From the NCBI GenBank assembly GCA_025656455.1, contig JAHXHS010000028.1, forward strand, positions 1-64,000: a DNA stretch of 64,000 bases. Reading direction: 5' to 3'. Position 1 is the stretch's first letter, and each line of letters begins with the position of its first letter. Below are positions 36,322 through 46,079 of the stretch, piece after piece. Below the pieces are notes generated by a model. The model saw nothing but the letters and a program-made list of their open reading frames with translations, made no database searches and was not told the DNA's origin. Position numbers and translations under genes: made by a program. The stretch is from Candidatus Thiodiazotropha sp. (ex Epidulcina cf. delphinae) (GTDB lineage Bacteria > Pseudomonadota > Gammaproteobacteria > Chromatiales > Chromatiaceae).

Positions 36322-38000
36322 TGAACATTCTGGTCATCGGTTCAGGCGGCCGTGAACACGCCTTGGCCTGGAAGGCCGCCCAATCGCCTCTGGCCGACAA
36401 GGTGTATGTGGCGCCCGGCAACGCCGGCACCGCCCTTGAGGACAAGCTTGAAAATGTGGCAATCGGCGCAGAATCGATCGACAAGCTGATCGCCTTTGCC
36501 AAGGCGCATGAGATCGGCCTGACAATCGTCGGCCCTGAAGCGCCGCTGGTGATCGGCATCGTCGATGTCTTCAGCGCCGCCGGCCTGCGCTGTTTCGGTC
36601 CCACTCGCGGAGCCGCCCAACTCGAGGGCTCCAAATCCTTCACCAAGGACTTTCTCGCCCGCCACCGGATACCCACCGGCGACTACCGGACTTTCAGCGA
36701 TCTGCAGCCGGCGCTGGACTATCTGCATCAGGCCGACGCCCCCATTGTCATCAAGGCCGATGGACTGGCTGCCGGCAAAGGGGTGATCGTTGCCATGGAT
36801 CTGCCCACCGCTGAGTCCGCCGTGCGTGACATGCTGGCCGGCAATGCCTTCGGCGAGGCGGGCCACCGGGTGGTTATCGAAGCGTTCCTGGAGGGCGAGG
36901 AGGCCAGCTTTATCGTCATGGCCGATGGCGAGCATGTGCTGCCCATGGCCACCAGCCAGGACCATAAGCGGGTCGGGGATGGTGACACCGGTCTCAATAC
37001 TGGCGGGATGGGCGCCTACTCTCCCGCGCCTGTAGTAACCGAAGCCGTATACCAGCGCATCATGCAGGAGGTGATCCTGCCGACCGTCAGGGGCATGGCT
37101 GAAGAAGGCCTGCCCTATACCGGCTTTCTCTATGCTGGATTGATGATCGCCGCCGACGGCACACCGAAGGTGATCGAATACAACTGCCGTTTCGGCGACC
37201 CGGAGACCCAACCGATCATGTTGCGGATGCGATCGGATCTGGTGGCCCACTGCCTGGCGGCGCTGGAGGGAAGACTCGACCGGGAAAGCACGGCCTGGGA
37301 TCCCCGCGCATCCGTCGGCGTGGTCCTGGCCGCCGGCGGCTATCCCGGCCGTTACGACAAAGGGAAGCCTATCAGCGGACTGGCGGAATCGGAGACCCCG
37401 TCCAGCAAGGTCTTCCATGCCGGGACCGCGCTGGAAAACGACCAGGTCGTGACCGCTGGCGGGCGGGTGCTCTGTGCCACCGCGCTGGGTGAGACGGTCA
37501 CACAGGCGCAACGGGGCGCCTATGATCTTGTCCGAAGCATCCACTGGGAGGGGGTCTGCTTCAGAAAGGATATCGGCTACCGGGCCATTGCCAGAGAACA
37601 AGCCGGCAAAACAACCAGCGCCGTATTGCCCGGCCCGCTGTTATTTCGCGCACTCTTGGCGCTGGCGCTGCTGCTCTTCTCCTACCTCGCCTTCACGCCT
37701 AGCGAAATTTACCTCGACAGCAGCCTGAACGACAAGGTCTCCCACGCCCTGACCTTCCTCTGTCTCGCCGTGCTGGTCGATTTCTCCTGGCCCGGATCGC
37801 GCTGGAACTGGGCCAAGATCCTGTGGTTGATGAGCTATGGATTGTTCATCGAGGCGGTACAGGGTTTTCTGCCCTATCGCATGTTCTCACTCCTGGATCT
37901 GGCGGCCGATGCCGTGGGTCTGCTGTGCTACCCGCTGCTGCTGTCGCTGCTGATGCGTATTCCCAGCTTGGCAGCCCACCGGAATAGTGCTATCAATTAA
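36321..38000 (+). CDS. purD: Phosphoribosylamine-glycine ligase fused to a C-terminal VanZ-like membrane domain
   Basis: 559 residues. Residues 1-427 are a complete PurD ([23 protein letters not shown]-grasp part with [27 protein letters not shown]; ending in [13 protein letters not shown]), which makes glycinamide ribonucleotide. Normal PurD stops there. Here the frame continues without a stop into 120 residues with about four hydrophobic helices and the VanZ-like pattern [17 protein letters not shown] and [20 protein letters not shown]. No ATG or good ribosome site marks a separate VanZ start; TTG/CTG codons near 37624 are the only options. This looks like a true in-frame fusion placing PurD at the membrane, or a lost stop between neighbours. 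Confidence 0.9.
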   Translation: MNILVIGSGGREHALAWKAAQSPLADKVYVAPGNAGTALEDKLENVAIGAESIDKLIAFAKAHEIGLTIVGPEAPLVIGIVDVFSAAGLRCFGPTRGAAQLEGSKSFTKDFLARHRIPTGDYRTFSDLQPALDYLHQADAPIVIKADGLAAGKGVIVAMDLPTAESAVRDMLAGNAFGEAGHRVVIEAFLEGEEASFIVMADGEHVLPMATSQDHKRVGDGDTGLNTGGMGAYSPAPVVTEAVYQRIMQEVILPTVRGMAEEGLPYTGFLYAGLMIAADGTPKVIEYNCRFGDPETQPIMLRMRSDLVAHCLAALEGRLDRESTAWDPRASVGVVLAAGGYPGRYDKGKPISGLAESETPSSKVFHAGTALENDQVVTAGGRVLCATALGETVTQAQRGAYDLVRSIHWEGVCFRKDIGYRAIAREQAGKTTSAVLPGPLLFRALLALALLLFSYLAFTPSEIYLDSSLNDKVSHALTFLCLAVLVDFSWPGSRWNWAKILWLMSYGLFIEAVQGFLPYRMFSLLDLAADAVGLLCYPLLLSLLMRIPSLAAHRNSAIN

Positions 38001-38078
38001 GCTTGTGTACCCTGTCAATGGATACCGTGACATTCAGAAGTACACCACCGAATCCCTACTTTATGCATCAAGAAGCTC

Positions 38079-40550
38079 ATGAGCGATGTCAAACACAGCG
38101 CATTCAAATATGACTATCTGGGCTCCGACCCGAAAGCCATCCAAAGATCCGTCTCCAATCACCTCGTCTACACCATTGGCAAGGACCCCTACACCGCCAC
38201 CGACCATGACTGGATGATGGCCTTCAGCCATGTGGTGCGCGACCGCTTGATCGAGCGTTGGATGGAGACCCAGCGCAGCTTCTACAAGCACGACGCCAAA
38301 CGTGTCTACTACCTGTCGATGGAGTTTCTCATCGGACGCAGCCTGGTCAACAGCCTGCTCAACATGGATATCCTTGACCCCAGCACCGAAGCCCTGCACA
38401 AACTCGGCATCGAGTTGGAGAATCTACGCAATCTGGAGCATGACGCGGCGCTCGGCAACGGCGGCCTGGGCCGGTTGGCGGCCTGCTTTCTCGATTCCAT
38501 GGCCTCCTTGAATATCCCCGGCTACGGCTACGGCATTCGTTTCGAATACGGCATGTTCCGGCAAAAGATCGAAAACGGCAGCCAAGTGGAGCTGCCGGAA
38601 AACTGGCTGGTGCATGACAACCCTTGGGAGTTCCCCCGCCCCGAGGTCTCCTACCGGGTCCGTTTCGGCGGCCGGGTGATGGAGTACCAGGACAGCACCG
38701 GACGGCGCCATTTCGACTGGATCGAGGGCGATGTAATCATTGCCCAGGCCTATGACACCCCCATACCCGGCTTCAAGAACGACACGGTCAACAATCTGCG
38801 CCTGTGGAGCGCCAAGGCCTACGAAGACTTCGACCTCAACCAGTTCAATCAGGGGGAATACACGGAAGCGGTCGTGGGCAAGACCCTGTCGGAGAATATC
38901 TCCAAGGTGCTCTATCCCAACGACAGCTCGACCATGAACAAGCTGCTACGCCTGAAACAGCAGTACTTCTTTGTCTGCGCATCGCTGAAGGACATCCTGC
39001 GGCGCTTCTTCACCGATCACGACGACCTGCGGGAGCTACCCGAGAAGGTCGCCATTCAACTCAATGACACCCATCCCGCCATCGCCATCCCGGAGATGAT
39101 GCGCCTGCTGATGGACAAGCACCAGCTTGAGTGGCAGCCGGCCTGGGAGACCACCACCCGGATCTTCTCCTACACCAACCATACCCTGCTGCCCGAAGCC
39201 CTCGAGACCTGGCCGCTGCACATCTTCGAGCAGATGCTGCCGCGTCACCTGCAATTGACCCTGGAGATCAACCGCCGCTTTCTGCTCATGCTGGGTCATC
39301 TATACCCTGGCGACATGGATATCCTGCGCCGCCTCTCCATCATCGACGAAAGCGGTGAAAGACGCATCCGCATGGCCCATCTGGCGATCATCGGCAGCCA
39401 CAAGGTGAACGGCGTCTCCGCCCTGCACAGCGAACTGCTTTGCAACTCGACCTTCAAGGACTTCAACTGTTTCTATCCCGGCAAGATCATCAACATCACC
39501 AACGGCATTACACCGCGCCGCTGGCTCTATCAATCCAACAAGGGGCTTTCCAAGCTGATCTGCGAAGCCATAGGTCCGGAGTGGATCGGCGACCTGGATC
39601 TGATCAAACAGCTAGAACCGCTAGCGGACGACGCCGTCTTTCAGGCCAAGTTTTCCGCCATTAAACAAGCCAACAAGTCCCGCATGGCCGATCTGATAAA
39701 GTATTATCTGAACAAACAGGTCGATCCAAACACCCTGTTCGATGTCCAGGTCAAAAGGATCCACGAGTACAAACGCCAACTGCTCAACCTGTTCCGCGCC
39801 ATCGCCCTCTATAACCGCCTGTTGGACAATCCGCACGCACCCTGCGTGCCGCGCACTATCCTGTTCGGCGGAAAGGCGGCTCCCGGCTACACGATTGCGA
39901 AACTGATCATCCGCCTGATCAATGACGTGGCCGATGTCATCGACAATGACCCAGCCGTCAGTGACCGGCTGAAGATCATCTTCATCCCCAACTACGACGT
40001 CACCACCGCATCCGATATCATCCCCGCCGCTGAGCTCTCTCAGCAGATATCCACCGCCGGCATGGAGGCCTCGGGGACGGGAAACATGAAACTGGCCCTG
40101 AACGGCGCCCTCACGATGGGGACCATGGACGGCGCGAACGTAGAGATGCTGGAGAATATCGGCGCTGAGAACATCTTCATTTTCGGCCTCACCACCGATG
40201 CTATCGACAGACTGGACCGGCAAGGCTATGACCCAAGGCGCCTCTATGAATCCGACCCGCTACTGAAACGCATCATCGATATGATCGCCAACGGCTTCTT
40301 CTCGCCGGAAGAGCCGGCTCGCTACCGCATGATCACCGACAGCCTGCTCCACACCGACCACTTCAAGGTCCTGGCCGACTTCCAGGCCTACCTGGCTATC
40401 AGCGACCAGGCGGACCAGCGGTATCTCAACCCCACGGACTGGAACCGCATGGCGATCCTCAACACCGCCCGCATGGGCTACTTCTCCAGCGATCGCACCA
40501 TCAAAGAGTACGCAGAAAAGGTCTGGCATGTGGAGCCGGTGGCACGGTAA
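38079..40550 (+). CDS. glgP: Glycogen/maltodextrin phosphorylase
   Basis: 823 residues, normal length. GT35 PLP enzyme: RVYYLSMEFLIGRSLVNSLL, ALGNGGLGRLAACFLDSMA, KVAIQLNDTHPAIAIPEMMR, QVKRIHEYKRQLLN, and the PLP-lysine and phosphate region SGTGNMKLALNGALTMGTMD. It releases glucose-1-phosphate from glycogen or maltodextrin. Stand-alone here; no other glg gene nearby. Confidence 0.97.
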   Translation: MSDVKHSAFKYDYLGSDPKAIQRSVSNHLVYTIGKDPYTATDHDWMMAFSHVVRDRLIERWMETQRSFYKHDAKRVYYLSMEFLIGRSLVNSLLNMDILDPSTEALHKLGIELENLRNLEHDAALGNGGLGRLAACFLDSMASLNIPGYGYGIRFEYGMFRQKIENGSQVELPENWLVHDNPWEFPRPEVSYRVRFGGRVMEYQDSTGRRHFDWIEGDVIIAQAYDTPIPGFKNDTVNNLRLWSAKAYEDFDLNQFNQGEYTEAVVGKTLSENISKVLYPNDSSTMNKLLRLKQQYFFVCASLKDILRRFFTDHDDLRELPEKVAIQLNDTHPAIAIPEMMRLLMDKHQLEWQPAWETTTRIFSYTNHTLLPEALETWPLHIFEQMLPRHLQLTLEINRRFLLMLGHLYPGDMDILRRLSIIDESGERRIRMAHLAIIGSHKVNGVSALHSELLCNSTFKDFNCFYPGKIINITNGITPRRWLYQSNKGLSKLICEAIGPEWIGDLDLIKQLEPLADDAVFQAKFSAIKQANKSRMADLIKYYLNKQVDPNTLFDVQVKRIHEYKRQLLNLFRAIALYNRLLDNPHAPCVPRTILFGGKAAPGYTIAKLIIRLINDVADVIDNDPAVSDRLKIIFIPNYDVTTASDIIPAAELSQQISTAGMEASGTGNMKLALNGALTMGTMDGANVEMLENIGAENIFIFGLTTDAIDRLDRQGYDPRRLYESDPLLKRIIDMIANGFFSPEEPARYRMITDSLLHTDHFKVLADFQAYLAISDQADQRYLNPTDWNRMAILNTARMGYFSSDRTIKEYAEKVWHVEPVAR

Positions 40551-40920
40551 TGCCTCAGGAAGCAACAGCCCCCTCATTCCTGCGCCTGTCGGGAGCCAGT
40601 AACTCGTTGAGTTCAATAGATTTCTTCAGGCGGCGGGATGATATGGCCATGCCCCGGATGTTTCACCCGGGCCAAGAATATGCCTTTACGGCCAGACACT
40701 TTTTTAAACGCCTTTTATAACCTTTCTGACATAAGGTATAATCAAACAGGTAAATCGTGGTTGCAGTATGACACTTCCTTCGTTACGGAACCTTACATGC
40801 AGCCACATTACTTGCCCGTTCACAGGGATTGGAGCAGGCTCGTTAGTGATTTCAATGGCTATGCCCTCCAGTCGGTTATAGGACTCTTTTAACAGACAGA
40901 TAAGATAGGGACTCTTTATC
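40551..40920. other. Intergenic stretch before the PEP-CTERM gene
   Basis: 370 bp with no supported gene. A TATAAT string at 40737-40742 could be a -10 box but lacks a good -35. The string CCGGATGTTTCACCCGG near 40657 resembles one near 8629. Otherwise nothing is seen. Confidence 0.4.
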
Positions 40921-41610
40921 ATGGAAAAGAAAACGTACGTAAACATACCAGCGCTATTGGCGTTAGCATTCTATGCGTCAGTCTCCCAAGCCAGCCTCAT
41001 CAACCTTTCAGAACGCGACTACTTATCGAGCGGCGATGGCTTGGTCACCTATGACGCAACCACCGGACTGGAGTGGCTGGACCTGACCTACACGGTCGGA
41101 AACTCGATCTTGGACACCGAGGCCGACGCGGCGATCTGGGCCAATGGCTGGCAGTGGGCAACCACGGAACAGACAAACGCTTTGCTGGACCACACGGTGC
41201 TTCCACAGGGATTGACATCAAATCATCCCGACAATCTGGCATTCATAGAGCTTCTAGGCGCCACGTACGAAAGAATCGAGCCGGATCGATATACCCGGAA
41301 ATTCGCTGCGGGCATATCGAGGGGACATTATTTCCCTGAGTACTACAGTATACCCGCGGGATATAAATCCGCCGTCGTCGACGGCCATATTTACCATGCC
41401 GGAAATGTCGGCCCGGTCGGCTGTGACGATGAACCGGTCTGTGTCAGCTATGTCGGTTACGAGCAGGACACATGGTCCGAGAGCGACTCCCTGTTCACCT
41501 TCGGCAGCTGGTTGGTCCGTAGGGAAGCCGTCCCCGAACCCTCAATTCTCCTAATCTGGGCTATCGGGTTGACCTGCCTCGGCCTGGTTCGCCTGAAAAC
41601 CAAAACCTAA
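40921..41610 (+). CDS. PEP-CTERM sorting-signal protein, secreted
   Basis: 229 residues. N-terminal signal peptide (residues 8-25, ALLALAFYASVSQAS). The C-terminal tail VPEPSILLIWAIGLTCLGLV followed by RLKTKT is a complete PEP-CTERM signal: Pro-Glu-Pro, transmembrane helix, basic end. Such proteins are cut by exosortase (EpsH) and usually go to an extracellular polymeric matrix. The middle (DATTGLEWLDLTYTVGNSI, tryptophan-rich) is like other uncharacterised PEP-CTERM proteins. Its position beside glycan genes fits a matrix protein. Exosortase is not in the window. Confidence 0.9.
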   Translation: MEKKTYVNIPALLALAFYASVSQASLINLSERDYLSSGDGLVTYDATTGLEWLDLTYTVGNSILDTEADAAIWANGWQWATTEQTNALLDHTVLPQGLTSNHPDNLAFIELLGATYERIEPDRYTRKFAAGISRGHYFPEYYSIPAGYKSAVVDGHIYHAGNVGPVGCDDEPVCVSYVGYEQDTWSESDSLFTFGSWLVRREAVPEPSILLIWAIGLTCLGLVRLKTKT

Positions 41611-41671
41611 CCCGGTCAAGCGGGTAGACCCCATCATCACAACCATTCGATTCACCGACTCAGAAGTGATT

Positions 41672-41752
41672 GTCCGCAAATAATCGCCAACATCCACTAC
41701 CCACAAACGCGGGTAGTGGATGAAAATCTCCCATTTGCGTTCATTCGCGGAC
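41672..41752. repeat. Dispersed repeat B as a palindrome, with a perfect hairpin inside
   Basis: GTCCGCAAATAATCGCCAA and the inverted ATTTGCGTTCATTCGCGGAC form the outer arms. Inside, ATCCACTACCC and GGGTAGTGGAT form an 11-bp perfect stem (about 41691-41721). It lies between the convergent PEP-CTERM and SGNH genes and may serve as a two-way terminator. Confidence 0.75.
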
Positions 41753-41773
41753 TGATAAATAACAAATTCTTCA

Positions 41774-42949
41774 CTAAAACCTGCTACAGACCTTTTCGGC
41801 GATCATCTTTCCGGCAAGTATATTACCCTCGACATTCCAATGTCCCTTGCCCAATTTAGTATTCTCGAATCCATGCAGATAGACCTGGTTATCCCGCGCA
41901 TAGCTCTGGAAAGACTCGAGTAAATTCAGAATATCGATACCCTGCCGGGACGCGAATGCGGACATCCTTTGTTGCGGGTAATTCAGACTCTCCACCCCTA
42001 ACTTGCTCTGGAACGCCTGCCTGACCGACACATCAGGATGAACCACGGTCCCCTGGGTCAGGGTAACCAGTAGAAAACGGGCGCCATGATCAGACACCTC
42101 CTTATCCATTAACGCTATTACCCCCTCCGTCACCTGCCACGCATTCTTCCATACCGCATCTTTCGGAGGATGGAAGATGCTGTCATCCAACCCGACTTCC
42201 AATGGTGTGTCCTTCTTTTTGGCACGGCCCTGCTCCCGGGCCAGAAAATAGTCTTTCACCAGGATGTTTATCCGGTAAAGCACTTGCGCAAGTCTCGAGT
42301 TGTCGATAATTTTATATCCGAGTACTTTCTGCCATGTCTGATGATGAGAGGGGGAGTCTCTAAAGCTGGCATCCAATTCCAATTTTCCGTCTTTATACAA
42401 AAAGTATGGAATCCCATCATTTTTTTCCAACGCCCTGACATTATTTCGGACATCGTTATAAGGCAAGAAGCCCAATACGACCCAGTCAGGCGAATATTTC
42501 CAGACTTTGTGCCGCAATGTCTGCAATTCCTGTACGGTCCCATAGCCCGACATACCGAAATTAAGCACTTCGACCTTTCGTCCGGCCAAAGCATTACAAT
42601 GATTATTGAGCTCACTCTCTAATATCTCTGTATACCTCGTTTCAATCGGTACGGAGAATGCATCCGTGTAGGAATCTCCAACGACTGCGATTCTTATCGT
42701 ATTCCGCGGTTTATCTAGCTCTCTCTCCTTATCCCTGAATCCCTCGGCATTTATCTTGATCCACGCCTCACCCTCGTCCTTCTGAAAAAATTCGATATCC
42801 GGTCTATAGGCCGTTCCAACATTGTCGTCTCTTTGGACCAGACGGGGGTGGGATATCCCCAAGGCCATCAACAGCAGCTCCGTGATCACCAGCGTGACCA
42901 CCAGAACCACAACAAGCAATATAATATTTCCAGCCGTGTTCTTTTTCAT
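41774..42949 (-). CDS. Membrane-anchored SGNH/GDSL-type hydrolase (glycan O-acyl group processing likely)
   Basis: 391 residues from ATG 42949 (MKKNTAGN). N-terminal transmembrane helix (residues 8-32, IILLVVVLVVTLVITELLLM), then an SGNH domain outside the membrane. Block I is VVGDSYTDAF with the Ser nucleophile, block II NFGMSGYGT, block III GFLPYNDVRNN, block V GKGHWNVEGN with the catalytic His. The Asp usually two or three residues before that His is replaced (Lys-Gly-His), which is odd. Relatives act as esterases or acetyltransferases on polysaccharides. It lies in the surface-glycan region and is convergent with the PEP-CTERM gene. Confidence 0.8.
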   Translation of the reverse strand: MKKNTAGNIILLVVVLVVTLVITELLLMALGISHPRLVQRDDNVGTAYRPDIEFFQKDEGEAWIKINAEGFRDKERELDKPRNTIRIAVVGDSYTDAFSVPIETRYTEILESELNNHCNALAGRKVEVLNFGMSGYGTVQELQTLRHKVWKYSPDWVVLGFLPYNDVRNNVRALEKNDGIPYFLYKDGKLELDASFRDSPSHHQTWQKVLGYKIIDNSRLAQVLYRINILVKDYFLAREQGRAKKKDTPLEVGLDDSIFHPPKDAVWKNAWQVTEGVIALMDKEVSDHGARFLLVTLTQGTVVHPDVSVRQAFQSKLGVESLNYPQQRMSAFASRQGIDILNLLESFQSYARDNQVYLHGFENTKLGKGHWNVEGNILAGKMIAEKVCSRF

Positions 42950-42997
42950 ATCAGTCGAAGCTAAGCAATTGCACCCGATCAATCGGGGCATAACCCA

Positions 42998-43226
42998 GTG
43001 TGGTATGGCCTATAAACTGCGCCTATCAGGGAGACGTGAACCATCAGTCGCCTGGCGCCTCGCCCGGAGGGAAGCCCGTCAAGAGCCTCAAACCTGCGTT
43101 GCAGCGCTTGACAAGGACGCTGCCATTGCCTGCGCGCTGCGCCTGGCACCCCAAGGGCACTTCCTGCGGGGCGTCTTGAGGCATTGACAGGCCTCTGATG
43201 GGTACAGTTTATACGTTACACCACAC
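42998..43226. mobile_element. Non-autonomous element family B, copy 2 (229 bp)
   Basis: Same ends and core as 24907-25170. The left end has diverged and the right end (CAGTTTATACGTTACACCAC) is intact. It has a shorter left half and an extra block CACCCCAAGGGCACTTCCTG that is also in element C. Right flank is TA, left flank CA, consistent with an eroded TA duplication. Lies just upstream of the SGNH gene. Confidence 0.8.
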
Positions 43227-43405
43227 TAGCACAGAATCAGAACACCGGACAGCCGCGAACGCCCTGGTCCCGCTCACGCCTGGCAGATTGAATCGACTGC
43301 CCGGCACGGGAATCCCTCAGCCAGGCTGCGCTACCCCTGACTGACGCCCACAGCAACCGGTACGCGTCAATACCACCATACTGTTGCCCCGTTTCAGCCT
43401 TGCTA

Positions 43406-43572
43406 TTAACCCGGCACCCTAATAGGTTGCGTTCAGCCGCTGTGTGCCAGCCTACAGCAAGGCATCAAAACGCCGCTGTAGCACGCCTACAGTCAGTTTT
43501 GATAACGCAGTCTGTAGGCTGGCACACAGCGGCCTGTCTTTATTAAATCAATCTGTTAGGGTGCCGGGTTAA
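43406..43572 (+). mobile_element. MITE family A, copy 2 (167 bp)
   Basis: Ends TTAACCCGGCACC and GGTGCCGGGTTAA, flanked by duplicated TA (43404-43405, 43573-43574). The inside is one long hairpin with arms CCGCTGTGTGCCAGCCTACA and the inverse, then CTGTCTTTATTAAATCAATC. Lacks the second hairpin present in copy 1 at 2519-2799 and lies in the opposite orientation. Confidence 0.85.
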
Positions 43573-43733
43573 TAAAACCCGGGGCAGATATCCCGGATCT
43601 CCGGCCGCTCATGCCCTGCGGCTGAGGCATTCAGAACAAAAGGGGTAATTTTCCACTTAACCCAGGGTTGGCGCCGAAAAAAGCCTGAATGGCATTTGAC
43701 ACTACCCCTTTGTCTAGGCTAACAATAACACTA

Positions 43734-43783
43734 TTAGCCCGGCACTCTAATAGACCATGTTCAGCCGTCGTGCGCCGGATTAA
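43734..43783. mobile_element. MITE family A, degenerate 50-bp remnant
   Basis: TTAGCCCGGCACTCTAATAG at the left and GCGCCGGATTAA at the right resemble the family A ends with several changes, flanked by TA on both sides. The internal hairpin is gone. Confidence 0.6.
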
Positions 43784-43820
43784 TAATACTCCATCATACG
43801 AAAACCCATGAGGAACAAAG

Positions 43821-44600
43821 ATGAGGGAATCCGAAGACAGAAAAGCAACTGAAAAGAGGATGCATGACATCGCATTCTCCGGTACGACTGATTACAGAAA
43901 AAAGCAGGAAATATTCTATTCCAATGACATCCAAGACACGGAATTCGAATATATCTTTGAAGTCTTCGGCGACCTGCGGGACAAAAAAGTGCTCATTTAC
44001 GGCGTGGGCGATCAGACCAGTCTGATCAAGGATTTCATAGACAGGGGGGCCTCTGTTACCGCAATAGACATTTCAAGCGAGGCCGTCAAGAGAATCAAGG
44101 AAAATATAGCGCACAACGATTACAAAAATAAGTGTGACGTATTGGAAATGGATTGTGAAAACCTGACCTTCGAAAAAGACTCTTTTGATATCGTTTTCGG
44201 GCGGGCGATAATTCATCACCTGGATATCGCTAAAAGCCTTGAGAAGATACACTACGTTCTGAAAAATGGCGGCAAAGTGGCATTTGTCGAACCTCTCGGC
44301 ACAAACCCCGTCATTCAACTCTATCGAAGATTGACACCCAAAGACAGAACCCCGGACGAACACCCACTTCTCTCCTCTGATCTTGCACTATTTTCCGAAT
44401 ACTTTGACAGGGTCCATTTCAAATACCTCTATGCGCTGGCCCTATTGGCGTTTATTGTCCGCATGACCACAAAAAATGATGGGGTTTTCATGAAATCCTT
44501 CAATTCCCTAAGAAAGATAGATGACGTTCTACTGAAAATTCCCGGCTACAGGCTTTTGTGCTGGGATGTCATTATCAGCGCAGAAAAGACAAGCCATTGA
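43821..44600 (+). CDS. Class I SAM-dependent methyltransferase
   Basis: 259 residues. Rossmann SAM-binding motif I KVLIYGVGDQTSLIKDFIDR (with GVGD in place of GxGxG), motif II VTAIDISSEAVKRI, then the motif IV region DSFDIVFGRAIIHHLDI. It resembles small-molecule or lipid/glycan methyltransferases of the UbiE/MT11 type; substrate unknown. AT-rich relative to the core genome. It precedes an O-antigen-ligase-like gene by about 70 bp on the same strand. I infer a role in glycan or glycolipid decoration. Confidence 0.82.
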   Translation: MRESEDRKATEKRMHDIAFSGTTDYRKKQEIFYSNDIQDTEFEYIFEVFGDLRDKKVLIYGVGDQTSLIKDFIDRGASVTAIDISSEAVKRIKENIAHNDYKNKCDVLEMDCENLTFEKDSFDIVFGRAIIHHLDIAKSLEKIHYVLKNGGKVAFVEPLGTNPVIQLYRRLTPKDRTPDEHPLLSSDLALFSEYFDRVHFKYLYALALLAFIVRMTTKNDGVFMKSFNSLRKIDDVLLKIPGYRLLCWDVIISAEKTSH

Positions 44601-44669
44601 ACAGGGTTGATTCTGACTCGGCATGCAAGTTTTAGCACCCTAACCTCGATCACGTCTTAGCACACTTAA

Positions 44670-45998
44670 ATGATCACCGCCGTTTTATTTCTGATAATAA
44701 CTTTCGGGGGTTATATTGGCGCTCTTTTCAGAAACCCGTTTTGGGGCCTGATTGTCTATGCGAATATCTATTTTAATGCGCCGGACCCCGAAATAAACTG
44801 GTGGGCAAACTATCTGCCTGACTTAAGGTGGAGCCTGATCACCGCTGTCGTTATGGTGGTATCGGTGATCCTTCATCGCGACAAATTATCCAAACACAAG
44901 TATCGAACACTTAAATGGATGTTTGCATTCTATGTCTTAATAGAGATCGAAGCATACTTTTTTGCTATAAACCCTGAGGAAGCGGAATGGCTTACCCGCA
45001 CATTTCAGACATACTGCATCACCGCTTTCTTACTATTGAAGTCATTAGCGACTTTCGACCAATTACGACTATTTCTGTTAGTGATAATCGCCCTGGCAGG
45101 CAGCCTTTCAATAAAGGCCTACACCGAGGGGGAACAGATACACGGCCGCCTTGAGAACATCGGACCGGGCGATGCATTCAGTTCTAACGAGTTTGGAATT
45201 CTCCTGGCATCAATCATCCCGCTAATACTGCCGTATCTGCTCAAGGGCAAGAGGTATGAAAGAGTAATCTCGCTAATCGCTCTCGTTTTCACCTTGAATG
45301 CTTTTATTCTATGTAACAGTAGGGGCGCCTTCGTCTCATTGATATTTGGAATATTTTATGCCTTCATCCTAGTCGCCAATAAAAAAATAAGAAGATACAT
45401 CATAATCGCCGCTATCGCCGTTATCCCGGTTTTCATCTATCTGACCGATGAAAATTTTGCCAATAGAATTTCATCGCTTTGGACTTCCAGTACGCAGTCG
45501 GAAGATGCGCTGAATGAGTTAAGTACAGGAAGAGTGGCTATCTGGATGTACGGTCTTGAAATGGCAAAGGATCATCCGCTCGGCGTAGGCCCCGAGGGCT
45601 TCAGGGAGCTATCGCGCTTTTATATGCCGGAAGAGAATTTGACCGTCCACCCAGGCGCGGAACACGGCGTGCGGGCAGCCCATAATTCCTATCTTCAAGT
45701 GCTGGTGGAGCAGGGTGTTTTGGGATTGATAGTTTATATGATAATTTGTTTTTACACCCTGTTTCTCTTGATAGATAGCGCAAAACAAATCAAAAAATCG
45801 GGAATATCCGGGTCTTTCCTTGATTTATTAATCGTGGCTTTAAATATTTCCTTTGTCGTTTCCTTGATGGGTGGAATGTTTGGATCCCAAGTTTACTATG
45901 AATTCTTTTGGTGGCAGGTCGTCATATCCTTGGTGGCACACTCTATGACGAAACAAATCATTTCGGAAAAGGTGGAAAAACAGGCGCTTGAAACCTGA
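44670..45998 (+). CDS. O-antigen ligase / Wzy-like polytopic membrane protein
   Basis: 442 residues with about ten or more hydrophobic helices from the N-terminus (MITAVLFLIITFGGYIGALF) to the end. The periplasmic loop typical of the Wzy_C/WaaL family appears around residues 290-340: GRVAIWMYGLEMAKDHPLG, GVGPEGFRELS, and AHNSYLQVLVEQGVLGL. The N-terminal NAPDPEINWWANYLPDLRWS is like the putative O-glycosylation ligases linked to exosortase systems. It should join or polymerise lipid-linked glycan outside the inner membrane. AT-rich composition shared with the methyltransferase suggests joint transfer. Confidence 0.85.
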   Translation: MITAVLFLIITFGGYIGALFRNPFWGLIVYANIYFNAPDPEINWWANYLPDLRWSLITAVVMVVSVILHRDKLSKHKYRTLKWMFAFYVLIEIEAYFFAINPEEAEWLTRTFQTYCITAFLLLKSLATFDQLRLFLLVIIALAGSLSIKAYTEGEQIHGRLENIGPGDAFSSNEFGILLASIIPLILPYLLKGKRYERVISLIALVFTLNAFILCNSRGAFVSLIFGIFYAFILVANKKIRRYIIIAAIAVIPVFIYLTDENFANRISSLWTSSTQSEDALNELSTGRVAIWMYGLEMAKDHPLGVGPEGFRELSRFYMPEENLTVHPGAEHGVRAAHNSYLQVLVEQGVLGLIVYMIICFYTLFLLIDSAKQIKKSGISGSFLDLLIVALNISFVVSLMGGMFGSQVYYEFFWWQVVISLVAHSMTKQIISEKVEKQALET

Positions 45999-46079
45999 AC
46001 TGCATTCTTTGTGCGATCATCGCGTTTTCGCACTGAAATATCCGGGCTACATACTAACCCGAACGTAGGTTAGTATCTG

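Larger units (their letters stand above)
43227..43820. other. 594-bp gap made largely of MITE copies
   Basis: It holds MITE family A copy 2 (43406-43572) and a 50-bp degenerate copy (43734-43783). The remaining sequence has no supportable gene; a minus-strand frame at 43631-43870 overlaps these elements and the next gene's start and is rejected. Confidence 0.5.

Noticed and set aside
43631..43870. 79-residue minus-strand frame
   Set aside because: Overlaps the start of the methyltransferase gene and a MITE remnant; no support.
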